This document shows, one piece after another, positions 9,430 through 16,935 of a stretch of 64,000 nucleotides of DNA (position 1 is the first letter of the stretch; the number at the start of each line of letters is the position of its first letter). This DNA comes from Diaminobutyricimonas sp. LJ205 (GTDB taxonomy: Bacteria; Actinomycetota; Actinomycetes; Actinomycetales; Microbacteriaceae): contig NZ_CP046619.1 of the NCBI RefSeq assembly GCF_009755725.1, positions 1,488,001-1,552,000 on the forward strand. The letters run 5' to 3'. The notes below the pieces were generated by a model. The model was not told where the DNA came from and did no database searches. It was given only the letters and a program-made list of their open reading frames with translations. A program made the position numbers and the translations under genes.

Positions 9430-12400
9430 TCACTGGAAGTCACGGGAGGTGTGCTTGGTGCGGATGCTGAGCGACTCCATCCGATCGGCGATCAGGTTGG
9501 TCACCCCCTCGTCGGAGCGTTCCAGGATGCCGCGGATGATCATCGCCGGCGCCTCTCGGGCGACCCGACGGTAACGGTTCCAGACCCCGACGCTGCAGAT
9601 GATGTTGATGAGCCCGGTTTCGTCCTCGAGATTCAGGAAAGTGATTCCGCTCGCAGTCGCCGGACGCTGCCGGTGGGTGACCACCCCACCCACCTCGATC
9701 CGACGGCCGGATTCCGTCTGCTGCAGCGCCGCCGCGGTGAGGGCACCCCGGGCATCCAGTGCCGGGCGGAGCAACCGGATCGGGTGATCGTCGGTCGACA
9801 GGTTGGTCGACCAGAGGTCGAAGACCAGGTCGTCGGCCTTCGTCGGCAGGCTGAACAGCGGCGGCTGCACGGCAACGACCGTACCGTCGAGATACTCGGG
9901 CCGGTGCTGGGCCGCTGCGCCGGCGTTCCACATCGCCTCGCGCCGATTCAGTCCGAGACTGTCGAACGCGCCGGCCGCTGACAGCGCCTCCAACTGGGCG
10001 GTGGACAACCCGACCCGCCGGGACAGGTCGGCCATGGAGCGGTACGGACCGTAGGCGTCGCGTTCGGCGACGATCTTCCGGGCGAGTTTCTCGCCGATCG
10101 AGGTGACCTCGGCCAGTCCCAATCGCACGGCGAAGTTCCCGTCGCGCCGGTGCCGGGCGGAGTCGTCGGGAAGAGAACGGTCGAACTCTGGGGACGGGGG
10201 ATGCTCGAGCCGGAGGCATCCGTCGTCGCCGGTTGGCCCGAGGGCCTCGACAGGCTCGACCAACGGAGTGCGGGTCTCGGCAGGCTCGACCAACGGAGTG
10301 GGCTCGACCGACGGGCTGACCGGCTCCAGGCCTGCCTGCACCCCGGACCGGCCGATGTCCGGCCGGCGCACCTCGACCCCGTGCCGGCGGGCATCCGCGG
10401 TCAGCGTTGCGGGGGAGTAGAACCCCATCGGCTGCGCCCGCAGCAGCGCGGCGAGGAACGCGGCCGGATAGTGCAGCTTGAACCAGGAACTGGAGTAGAC
10501 CAGCAGGGCGAAACTGATCGAGTGGCTCTCGGCGAACCCGAAGTTCGCGAACGCCTGGATCTTGCCGTAGATGTCATCGGCGACATCCCCGGTGATGCCG
10601 TTCGAGGCCATCCCGGCGTACAACTTGTCGCGGAGCTTCTCGATCTTCTCCACCCCACGCTTCGACCCCATTGCCCGGCGCAGGTGATCGGCGTCCTCGG
10701 CGGTGCAGCCGCCGACCGCCATCGCCATCTGCATCAGCTGCTCCTGGAACAACGGCACACCCAGGGTGCGTTCGAGCGGCTCCTCGAGCAGCGGATGCAG
10801 GTAGGTCACCGGCTCCTGGCCGAGCTTGCGGCGGATGAACGGATGCACCGCCCCGCCCTGGATCGGACCGGGTCGTACCAGCGCGATTTCGACCACCAGG
10901 TCGTAGAAGCGGCGCGGCTTGAGCCGGGGCAGCACGCCCATCTGCGCGCGGCTCTCCACCTGGAACACGCCGATCGAGTCGGCCCGACAGAGCATGTCGT
11001 AGACGCCCGGCTCCTCTTTCGGGATGGTGTCGAGGCTCCAGCTCTCCCCGGTGCTCTCCTTGATCAAGTCGATCGTGTACTGCAGCGCGGCCAGCATGCC
11101 CAAGCCGAGCAGGTCGAACTTCACCAAACCCATCCAGGCGCAGTCATCCTTGTCCCACTGCACGACCGTGCGGTTCTCCATGCGGGCGTGCTCGATCGGC
11201 ACCACCTCGCCGACCGGCCGATCGGTGAGCACCATGCCGCCGGAGTGGATGCCGAGGTGCCGGGGGAAGGTGAGCACCCGCTCGGCGAGGGCAACCACCG
11301 GCTGCGGAATGTCGTGATCGCCGCTGGAGATCTGCGCCCCCCAGCGTTCCACCTGCTTCGACCAGGCATCCTGCTGGCCTGGGCTGTAGCCGAGCGCCTT
11401 GGCCATGTCGCGCACCGCGAACTTCGGCCGGTAGCTGATCACATTCGCCACCTGCGCGGCATTGTGCCTGCCGTACTTGCCGTAGACGTACTGGATGACC
11501 TCTTCCCGGCGGTCGGAGTCGAAGTCGACATCGATGTCCGGTTCCTCCTCGCGCATGCTGGAGAGGAACCGTTCGAACGGCAGCCGATAGAAGATCGAGT
11601 CGACCGCGGTGATGCCAAGCAGATAGCAGACCGCCGAGTTCGCCGCGGAGCCGCGACCCTGGCAGAGGATGCCGCGGCCCTTCGCGAAGTGCACGATGTC
11701 ACGCACGATCAGGAAGTAGCCGGGAAAGTCCTTCTGCTCGATCACCGCGAGCTCGCGTTCGATCCGGTCCCGGTTCTCGGCTGTCAGCTTCGGGTACTTG
11801 TGCGGCACCGCGTCCCAGACCAGCTGCCGCAGCCAGCTCATCGGCGTGTGCCCCTCGGGCACCTCCTGCTTCGGCAGCCCGGGACGCACACTCTTCAGCC
11901 GGAAGCCGAGGTCGTCGGCAACCGTGACGGTGTTCTCGATGGCGCCCGGATACCGGCTGAAGCGGCGTGCCATCTCGGCCCCCGAGCGCAGATGCGCGCC
12001 GCCGGATGCCGGCAGCCAACCGTCCATCTCATCGAGGCTGCGCCGGGCCCGAACCGCGGCCAGCGCGTCGCCGATGTGCCGCTCGGCCGGGCTGGCGTAG
12101 TGCACGTTGCCGGTGGCGACCACAGGCAGCCGCAACCGCTCGGCGAGACGAGCGAGCTGGTCGTTCCTGGTGGAATCGAGCGGATGTCCGTGGTCGGTGA
12201 GTTCGACCAGCACGTTGTCCTGGCCGAACAACTCCACCAGCCGGGCAACCTCTCGCTCCGCGGCATCCGCACCCTGGCTGGCGAGCGCCTGCCGCACGGT
12301 TCCCTTGCGGCAGCCGGTGAGCACCGTCCACTGGCCGTCCGCCCGGGCGGCCAGGGCGTCGAGGTTGTACAGCGGCCTGCCCTTCTCGCGGCCGTCCAGT

Positions 12401-12894
12401 TGCGCCTCGGTGAGCGCGGCGGCGAGCCGGTGATAGCCCTCCTGCCGGCGGGCGAGCACCACCAAATGGCTGCCCTCGGGGTCGGCCACGCCGTTCTGCG
12501 GTGTGGTCAGGCCGAGCGAGAGTTCCGCGCCGAACACGGTCTTCACGTCATAGCTCTCGGCCGCCTCGGCGAGCCGGACGACCCCATAGAAGCCGTCGTG
12601 GTCGGTCAGGGCGAGACCGTGCAGGCCGAGCCGGGAGGCTTCCTCGAGCAGTTCCTCGGGGGAGGACGCGCCGTCGAGGAAGCTGAAGTTGGAGTGCGCA
12701 TGCAGTTCCGCATATGGCACCGCCGCGGCATCCGGAGCCTTCTCGATCGCGGCGGGCTCGTAGGCCTCCCGCTTGGTCGACCACGCCGGACTGTCGCCGC
12801 CGTCGGCGTTCGTCGGCCGGGAGCCGGGCCGACGCGAGTCCGACAGGCGGCGTTCGAACTCGGACCACGGGATCGGGGGGTTAGACCAGCCCAT
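9430..12894 (-). CDS. dnaE2: Error-prone DNA polymerase III alpha subunit (mutasome)
   Basis: 1154 residues. C-family polymerase that works with ImuA and ImuB in damage-induced mutagenesis. The PHP domain is at about residues 40-290 (LHAHSNFSFLDG, LTDHDGFYG). The palm has the catalytic cluster PDIDVDFDSD near residue 450. Helix-hairpin-helix (YGPYRSMADLSRR) and OB-fold regions are at the C-terminus. The start is 2 bases after the imuB stop, so the two are coupled. Oddity: an acidic, Pro-rich insert at about residues 850-910 is built around two copies of a GC-rich DNA repeat (see the repeat entry). Confidence 0.95.
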   Translation of the reverse strand: MGWSNPPIPWSEFERRLSDSRRPGSRPTNADGGDSPAWSTKREAYEPAAIEKAPDAAAVPYAELHAHSNFSFLDGASSPEELLEEASRLGLHGLALTDHDGFYGVVRLAEAAESYDVKTVFGAELSLGLTTPQNGVADPEGSHLVVLARRQEGYHRLAAALTEAQLDGREKGRPLYNLDALAARADGQWTVLTGCRKGTVRQALASQGADAAEREVARLVELFGQDNVLVELTDHGHPLDSTRNDQLARLAERLRLPVVATGNVHYASPAERHIGDALAAVRARRSLDEMDGWLPASGGAHLRSGAEMARRFSRYPGAIENTVTVADDLGFRLKSVRPGLPKQEVPEGHTPMSWLRQLVWDAVPHKYPKLTAENRDRIERELAVIEQKDFPGYFLIVRDIVHFAKGRGILCQGRGSAANSAVCYLLGITAVDSIFYRLPFERFLSSMREEEPDIDVDFDSDRREEVIQYVYGKYGRHNAAQVANVISYRPKFAVRDMAKALGYSPGQQDAWSKQVERWGAQISSGDHDIPQPVVALAERVLTFPRHLGIHSGGMVLTDRPVGEVVPIEHARMENRTVVQWDKDDCAWMGLVKFDLLGLGMLAALQYTIDLIKESTGESWSLDTIPKEEPGVYDMLCRADSIGVFQVESRAQMGVLPRLKPRRFYDLVVEIALVRPGPIQGGAVHPFIRRKLGQEPVTYLHPLLEEPLERTLGVPLFQEQLMQMAMAVGGCTAEDADHLRRAMGSKRGVEKIEKLRDKLYAGMASNGITGDVADDIYGKIQAFANFGFAESHSISFALLVYSSSWFKLHYPAAFLAALLRAQPMGFYSPATLTADARRHGVEVRRPDIGRSGVQAGLEPVSPSVEPTPLVEPAETRTPLVEPVEALGPTGDDGCLRLEHPPSPEFDRSLPDDSARHRRDGNFAVRLGLAEVTSIGEKLARKIVAERDAYGPYRSMADLSRRVGLSTAQLEALSAAGAFDSLGLNRREAMWNAGAAAQHRPEYLDGTVVAVQPPLFSLPTKADDLVFDLWSTNLSTDDHPIRLLRPALDARGALTAAALQQTESGRRIEVGGVVTHRQRPATASGITFLNLEDETGLINIICSVGVWNRYRRVAREAPAMIIRGILERSDEGVTNLIADRMESLSIRTKHTSRDFQ
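10244..10300. repeat. Two tandem copies of a GC-rich repeat inside dnaE2
   Basis: The 27-base units at 10244-10270 and 10274-10300 are near-identical and share the core CAGGCTCGACCAACGGAGTG; a degenerate third piece (ggctcgacc) follows at 10301-10309. In the dnaE2 frame they encode the repeated residues TPLVEP. The core resembles palindromic intergenic repeats (CTCGACAGGCTCGACC type) that I associate with Microbacteriaceae genomes; that likeness is from memory, not a search. The reading frame is preserved. Confidence 0.75.
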
Positions 12895-12896
12895 AA

Positions 12897-14456
12897 TCAG
12901 TCATACCTCGCCTCGGCCCACCAGCCATGCGCGTCGAGCACCAGCAGCCAGGCCAGCCCGTCATCGTCGACCACCTGGAACCGGTGCGCCGCCCTGGAGT
13001 GCTCGGCATCCCACCAGCGCTCATCGATCGGCCAGGGACCGGCCCACGCGGTGACCTGTTTCGAGGCACCGGATGCCGCAACCAGCCGAGCTGGAGCAGC
13101 CGAGAGTCCCGCTCGCTCGTCCACCGACACCTGTTCGCCACTGTCCGCGAACACGGTCACCGGGTGCGGAGCGGGGAACACCGTCGCCGGAGCCGGCTGC
13201 GGCAGACTGCCCGGCCAAGGCTGGTCGGGGGAGCGCAGAAATGCCGGCCAGTCACCCCAGGGAACCAGCATCGCCCGCTCGGCAAGGGTGCGGCCGCCGC
13301 CGATGGCGACGGTGAGCACTCCCTCGTGGCCGAGCATGCTCTGCACCCGGGAGAGGGCGTGGTGGACCCGTTCGTCTGGTCCGTCACCGAACAGCCCGCG
13401 CTCGTGGTTGCCGATGGCATCCACGCTCTCCGGTACCACCCGTACCCGGGTGATCGGCGCGCTCAGCCCGCTGGCGCCGTCCGCCGTGCCGTTGCCCTGT
13501 AGCTGCCAGCGCAACCGGTCGACGACCTCCGCTGGGGTGAATGAGCGCGGGTGCAGCCAACTGCGTTCGGAGATCTCACCGTTCTCGGCATCCACCTCGA
13601 TCCGCAACGCGGTGCAGACGAGTTTCGCCGCGGTCAGCTGGTCGATGAACCGTTCGGCCGCCTGTTTGAACGCGAACGCGGCCTGGTCGATCCGGTCGAC
13701 CGGAGGCTCGAACCAGACGACGCCGTCAAGTTCAGCCGGCGGAGTGCGCGGGCTGACGCTGCGGGCATCCAGGCCGGAGGCGATCGCGTGCAGGCGTGCG
13801 CCGTCCACCCCGAACCGTCCTTCGACATCGATGGCCTCGAGCGCGGCGAACTCACCGAGGGTGCGGATGCCCAGCCGCTTCAGCAGGGCAACCAGGTCGG
13901 GCCGGTCGAGGATGCCGATCGGCAGTGGCGCCAGGAACTCGGCCGCGCCGCCCTCCGGCACGATCAGCACCCGCGTCGCGGGCTGAGCGGCCCGGGCTGC
14001 CTGTTCTGCGGTGAACGGCCCGTCGGCGATTCCGGCTCGGGCGTCGAAGCCGAGTTCCCCGAGCCGGCCGAGCAGGGTCAGCGCGGCGGCCAGTTCCCCG
14101 CCGTAGTAGCGGCTGGGGCCGCGGGAGCGGATGGCGCAGGTTCCCGGTCGCAGCAGTTGCACGCCGGGGGTGAGCCGCTCCAACTCGGCGAGCGCCGGCT
14201 CGAACACCCGGGCGTCGAGGGCGGGATCGTACTGTTCCACGATGAGCTCCGGGCAGCGGGCCTGCGCCTCACGGATGCGCAGGCCACGCTTCACGCCCTC
14301 CACTCGGGCGGCGGCCGAGCACGCGAACACCAGCCCTCGATCGACGAGAGCGATCGGCAGGTCACGATCCAGGTCGAGTGACTGTGCTGCGGCAATGACT
14401 GGCCAGTCCGGGCACCACAACACGAGGGTTCTTGTGGATGACGCGGGGTGAAACAC
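12897..14456 (-). CDS. imuB: ImuB, non-catalytic Y-family polymerase-like mutasome protein
   Basis: About 519 residues. ImuB links DnaE2 and the sliding clamp at damaged templates. The Y-family fold is recognisable, but the catalytic carboxylates are gone. LVLWCPDWPVIAA replaces the DxDxFF motif, and the usual SxDE site reads as AIRSRGPSRYYGG, which is the ImuB hallmark. The open frame extends to an ATG at 14474, but that codon lies inside a perfect LexA box. I prefer the GTG at 14456, which has AGAAGG directly upstream. Coupled to dnaE2, likely LexA-repressed. Confidence 0.88.
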   Translation of the reverse strand: MFHPASSTRTLVLWCPDWPVIAAAQSLDLDRDLPIALVDRGLVFACSAAARVEGVKRGLRIREAQARCPELIVEQYDPALDARVFEPALAELERLTPGVQLLRPGTCAIRSRGPSRYYGGELAAALTLLGRLGELGFDARAGIADGPFTAEQAARAAQPATRVLIVPEGGAAEFLAPLPIGILDRPDLVALLKRLGIRTLGEFAALEAIDVEGRFGVDGARLHAIASGLDARSVSPRTPPAELDGVVWFEPPVDRIDQAAFAFKQAAERFIDQLTAAKLVCTALRIEVDAENGEISERSWLHPRSFTPAEVVDRLRWQLQGNGTADGASGLSAPITRVRVVPESVDAIGNHERGLFGDGPDERVHHALSRVQSMLGHEGVLTVAIGGGRTLAERAMLVPWGDWPAFLRSPDQPWPGSLPQPAPATVFPAPHPVTVFADSGEQVSVDERAGLSAAPARLVAASGASKQVTAWAGPWPIDERWWDAEHSRAAHRFQVVDDDGLAWLLVLDAHGWWAEARYD

Positions 14457-14467
14457 CCTTCTATCTT

Positions 14468-14481
14468 CGAACATATGTTCG
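14468..14481. promoter_or_regulatory. SOS box (LexA operator) for imuB-dnaE2
   Basis: CGAACATATGTTCG is a perfect 14-base palindrome matching the actinobacterial LexA consensus CGAAC-N4-GTTCG. It lies 12 bases upstream of the preferred imuB start and about 90 bases upstream of the divergent glycosyltransferase gene. LexA bound here would block imuB transcription and could in principle also affect the divergent gene. Confidence 0.92.
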
Positions 14482-14571
14482 ATTCAGTCAATCTGTGCTC
14501 GCGAACCCCTTATCGTTGACCACAAGGGCCGCGGGTGGGTGGCCTGAAACACCGGTCGGGGAGGAACATCG

Positions 14572-16935
14572 GTGCAGGTGTGGGGATGGCCGTGGGTACT
14601 CGTCTATCCGGCGGTCTTGCTGCTGCTGATGACAGGGATCTGGATGGTGCAGCGCACCCGACCCGGTTTCGGCCGTCGCCTGGCCATCGTGCTCTCACTC
14701 ATCGCCGGCGCCCTGTACCTCTCCTGGCGGATCGGCTTCACCATTCCCACCGGCTCGGTCGCCGACACCATCGTCGGGGTCACCCTGATCGTGGTTGAGA
14801 TCATCGGCTTCGCGCAGACCGTCGCCTTCTCGGTCGTCGTGTGGAGCCCGGCGCCACCCCCACCGGTTCCACTGTCGGCGCTCAGCCGATTCCCCAGCGT
14901 CGACGTCTTCATCGCCACCTACAACGAGCCGGTGAGCACCCTGCGGCTGACACTCGCTGGTGCGGTCAACCTGCGCTATCCCGGCCCGGTGTCGGTCTAC
15001 CTCTGCGATGACGGTTCCCGGGCCGAGGCCCGGGAACTGGCGGATGAGTTCGGGGCGCGGCACCTCACCCGCACCGACCACTCGCACGCCAAGGCCGGCA
15101 ACCTCAACAACGCGCTCGCGAACAGCTCGGGCGAACTGGTCGTCACGCTCGATGCGGACATGGTGCCGAAACAGGACTTCCTGGAGAAGACCGTCGGTCA
15201 CTTCAGCGATGACGCGCTGGCGTTCGTGCAGGCGCCGCAGGCTTTCTACAACCAGGATCCCTTCCAGTACAACCTGTTCTCCGGGCAGGTGCTGCCCAAT
15301 GAGCAGGACTTCTTCATGCGCACCCTGCAGGGTGCCAAGGCGCGCTTCAACGCCACCATGTACGTCGGCAGCAACACGGTGTTCCGCCGCACCGCGCTCG
15401 AGGCCATCGGTGGATTCGCGACGGGCGTGATCACCGAGGACATGGCGACCGGGATGCTGCTGCAGTCGGCCGGGTTCCGCGCCACCTACGTGCCGGACGT
15501 CATCGCTGCCGGCCTTGCCCCGGAAAGCTTCCCCGACCTGCTCAAGCAACGCGACCGCTGGTCGCGCGGGAACGTGCAGTCCGCGCGCAAGTGGAACCCG
15601 CTGACGATGCCGGGGTTCACGCCGATGCAGCGCTGGCTCTATGCCGACGGCGTCGTCTACTGGTACTTCGGTGTCTTCAAGCTCGTCTACCTGCTCGCGC
15701 CACTGCTCTTCCTGCTGTTCGGCGTCGTGCCTGTCAACGCGGAGCTGGCCTGGCTCGCCGTGTTCTGGCTGCCCTTCTTCGTGACGTCGATGCTGAGTTT
15801 CCGGATCGTCGCCGATGGCAGGCGCAGCTTCCTGTGGAGCCACGTCTATGAACTGGCCATGGCTCCGACGCTCGCCATCTCAACCGTCGCCGAAACCTTC
15901 GGGCTGAAGGTGACCGCGTTCGCGGTCACCCCGAAGGGAATGCTGTCGAGTAATCGGCAGTTCCACTGGCGGATCGCGCTGCCGCACCTTGTGCTCCTGG
16001 CGCTGTCCGTCATCGGGCTGCTCAACGTCTTCGTGTTCAACCCGCAGGCGTACTCGCTGGCCGCCCTCGTCATCAGCGTGCTCTGGACCGTCTACAACGC
16101 GGCGGGCCTGCTGATGGCGGTGCTCATCTGCATCGAGCGGCCCAGGGTCCGCACCGCCGAGCGAGTTCCGGTCGACTTGCCGGTGAGCGTGTCGTTCACC
16201 GGCCTCGGTTCGGTCCCCGGGCGGATCGTCGACCTCAGCGTGGGCGGTGCCAGGATCTTCGTGCCCTTCGGCGCTGCCATCGATGCAGGTGTCCTGGTCG
16301 ATGCCGCACACAAGCCCACCGCGGTTGACCTCGCTCCAGTGGGTCGGGTCAGTGGTCAGAGCCGCTGGATCGTGGGCACGAACGACGGCGTCACGCTCGG
16401 GTTCGTCTTTGACCCATTGTCGACCGGCCAGTGGATTGACCTCGTGAGCGTGCTCAGCTCGTCGCCGGCGTGGGTGCGCAACGACCGGGAAGTGGGTGCC
16501 CGGCTCACGGCGTCACTGGGTCGGACCGTGGCCGGCACGGCGAGCCGGGTCGCGGCGCACGCCCGTCGCGACATCCGGGTGCCGGCGAGCGCCCCCGCCC
16601 TCGTGCGCCCGCTCACCGCGGACATGGCGACCTCCACCAGCCGGGAGAGCGCCGGCGGTCGCCACAGCACGGGAGCCGCCGCGCCGGTGCTCGTTCCCAA
16701 GACATCAGAGGCGCTGCCGGCGACGGTCGAGGACTACAGCTTCGGCGGCGCCCGCCTGTTCACCAAGAAACGACTCGAGCCTGGTGGTTTCGTGAGCATC
16801 GAGATCCCCGATCGCCTGGAGATCCCCGAGGTCGCGGAAGTGCGCTGGGTTCGCCGCAGCACGCAGGGATTCAGGGCGGGTGTGCTCTTCGCACGAACCG
16901 AGGCATCGAGGAACGAACAGGTAATCGGCACATGA
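14572..16935 (+). CDS. Cellulose-synthase-like GT2 glycosyltransferase with PilZ-type C-terminus
   Basis: 787 residues. Processive family 2 glycosyltransferase that probably polymerises and exports an exopolysaccharide. It has N-terminal membrane helices, then a GT-A domain with Asp111, DDG (146-148), DAD (194-196), TED (288-290) and QRDRW (326-330). More membrane helices lie at 355-520. A PilZ domain follows with RTAER (527-531) and DLSVGG (554-559), the c-di-GMP-binding signature. A second PilZ-like region (DYSFGG, 721-726) lies after a roughly 90-residue linker but lacks an RxxxR motif. GTG start with GGAGG upstream. The stop overlaps the next gene by 4 bases (ATGA). Confidence 0.9.
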   Translation: MQVWGWPWVLVYPAVLLLLMTGIWMVQRTRPGFGRRLAIVLSLIAGALYLSWRIGFTIPTGSVADTIVGVTLIVVEIIGFAQTVAFSVVVWSPAPPPPVPLSALSRFPSVDVFIATYNEPVSTLRLTLAGAVNLRYPGPVSVYLCDDGSRAEARELADEFGARHLTRTDHSHAKAGNLNNALANSSGELVVTLDADMVPKQDFLEKTVGHFSDDALAFVQAPQAFYNQDPFQYNLFSGQVLPNEQDFFMRTLQGAKARFNATMYVGSNTVFRRTALEAIGGFATGVITEDMATGMLLQSAGFRATYVPDVIAAGLAPESFPDLLKQRDRWSRGNVQSARKWNPLTMPGFTPMQRWLYADGVVYWYFGVFKLVYLLAPLLFLLFGVVPVNAELAWLAVFWLPFFVTSMLSFRIVADGRRSFLWSHVYELAMAPTLAISTVAETFGLKVTAFAVTPKGMLSSNRQFHWRIALPHLVLLALSVIGLLNVFVFNPQAYSLAALVISVLWTVYNAAGLLMAVLICIERPRVRTAERVPVDLPVSVSFTGLGSVPGRIVDLSVGGARIFVPFGAAIDAGVLVDAAHKPTAVDLAPVGRVSGQSRWIVGTNDGVTLGFVFDPLSTGQWIDLVSVLSSSPAWVRNDREVGARLTASLGRTVAGTASRVAAHARRDIRVPASAPALVRPLTADMATSTSRESAGGRHSTGAAAPVLVPKTSEALPATVEDYSFGGARLFTKKRLEPGGFVSIEIPDRLEIPEVAEVRWVRRSTQGFRAGVLFARTEASRNEQVIGT

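Noticed and set aside
10150-13986. Large plus-strand open frame of 1278 residues
   Set aside because: Antisense shadow of dnaE2 and imuB created by high GC; the real genes are on the minus strand.
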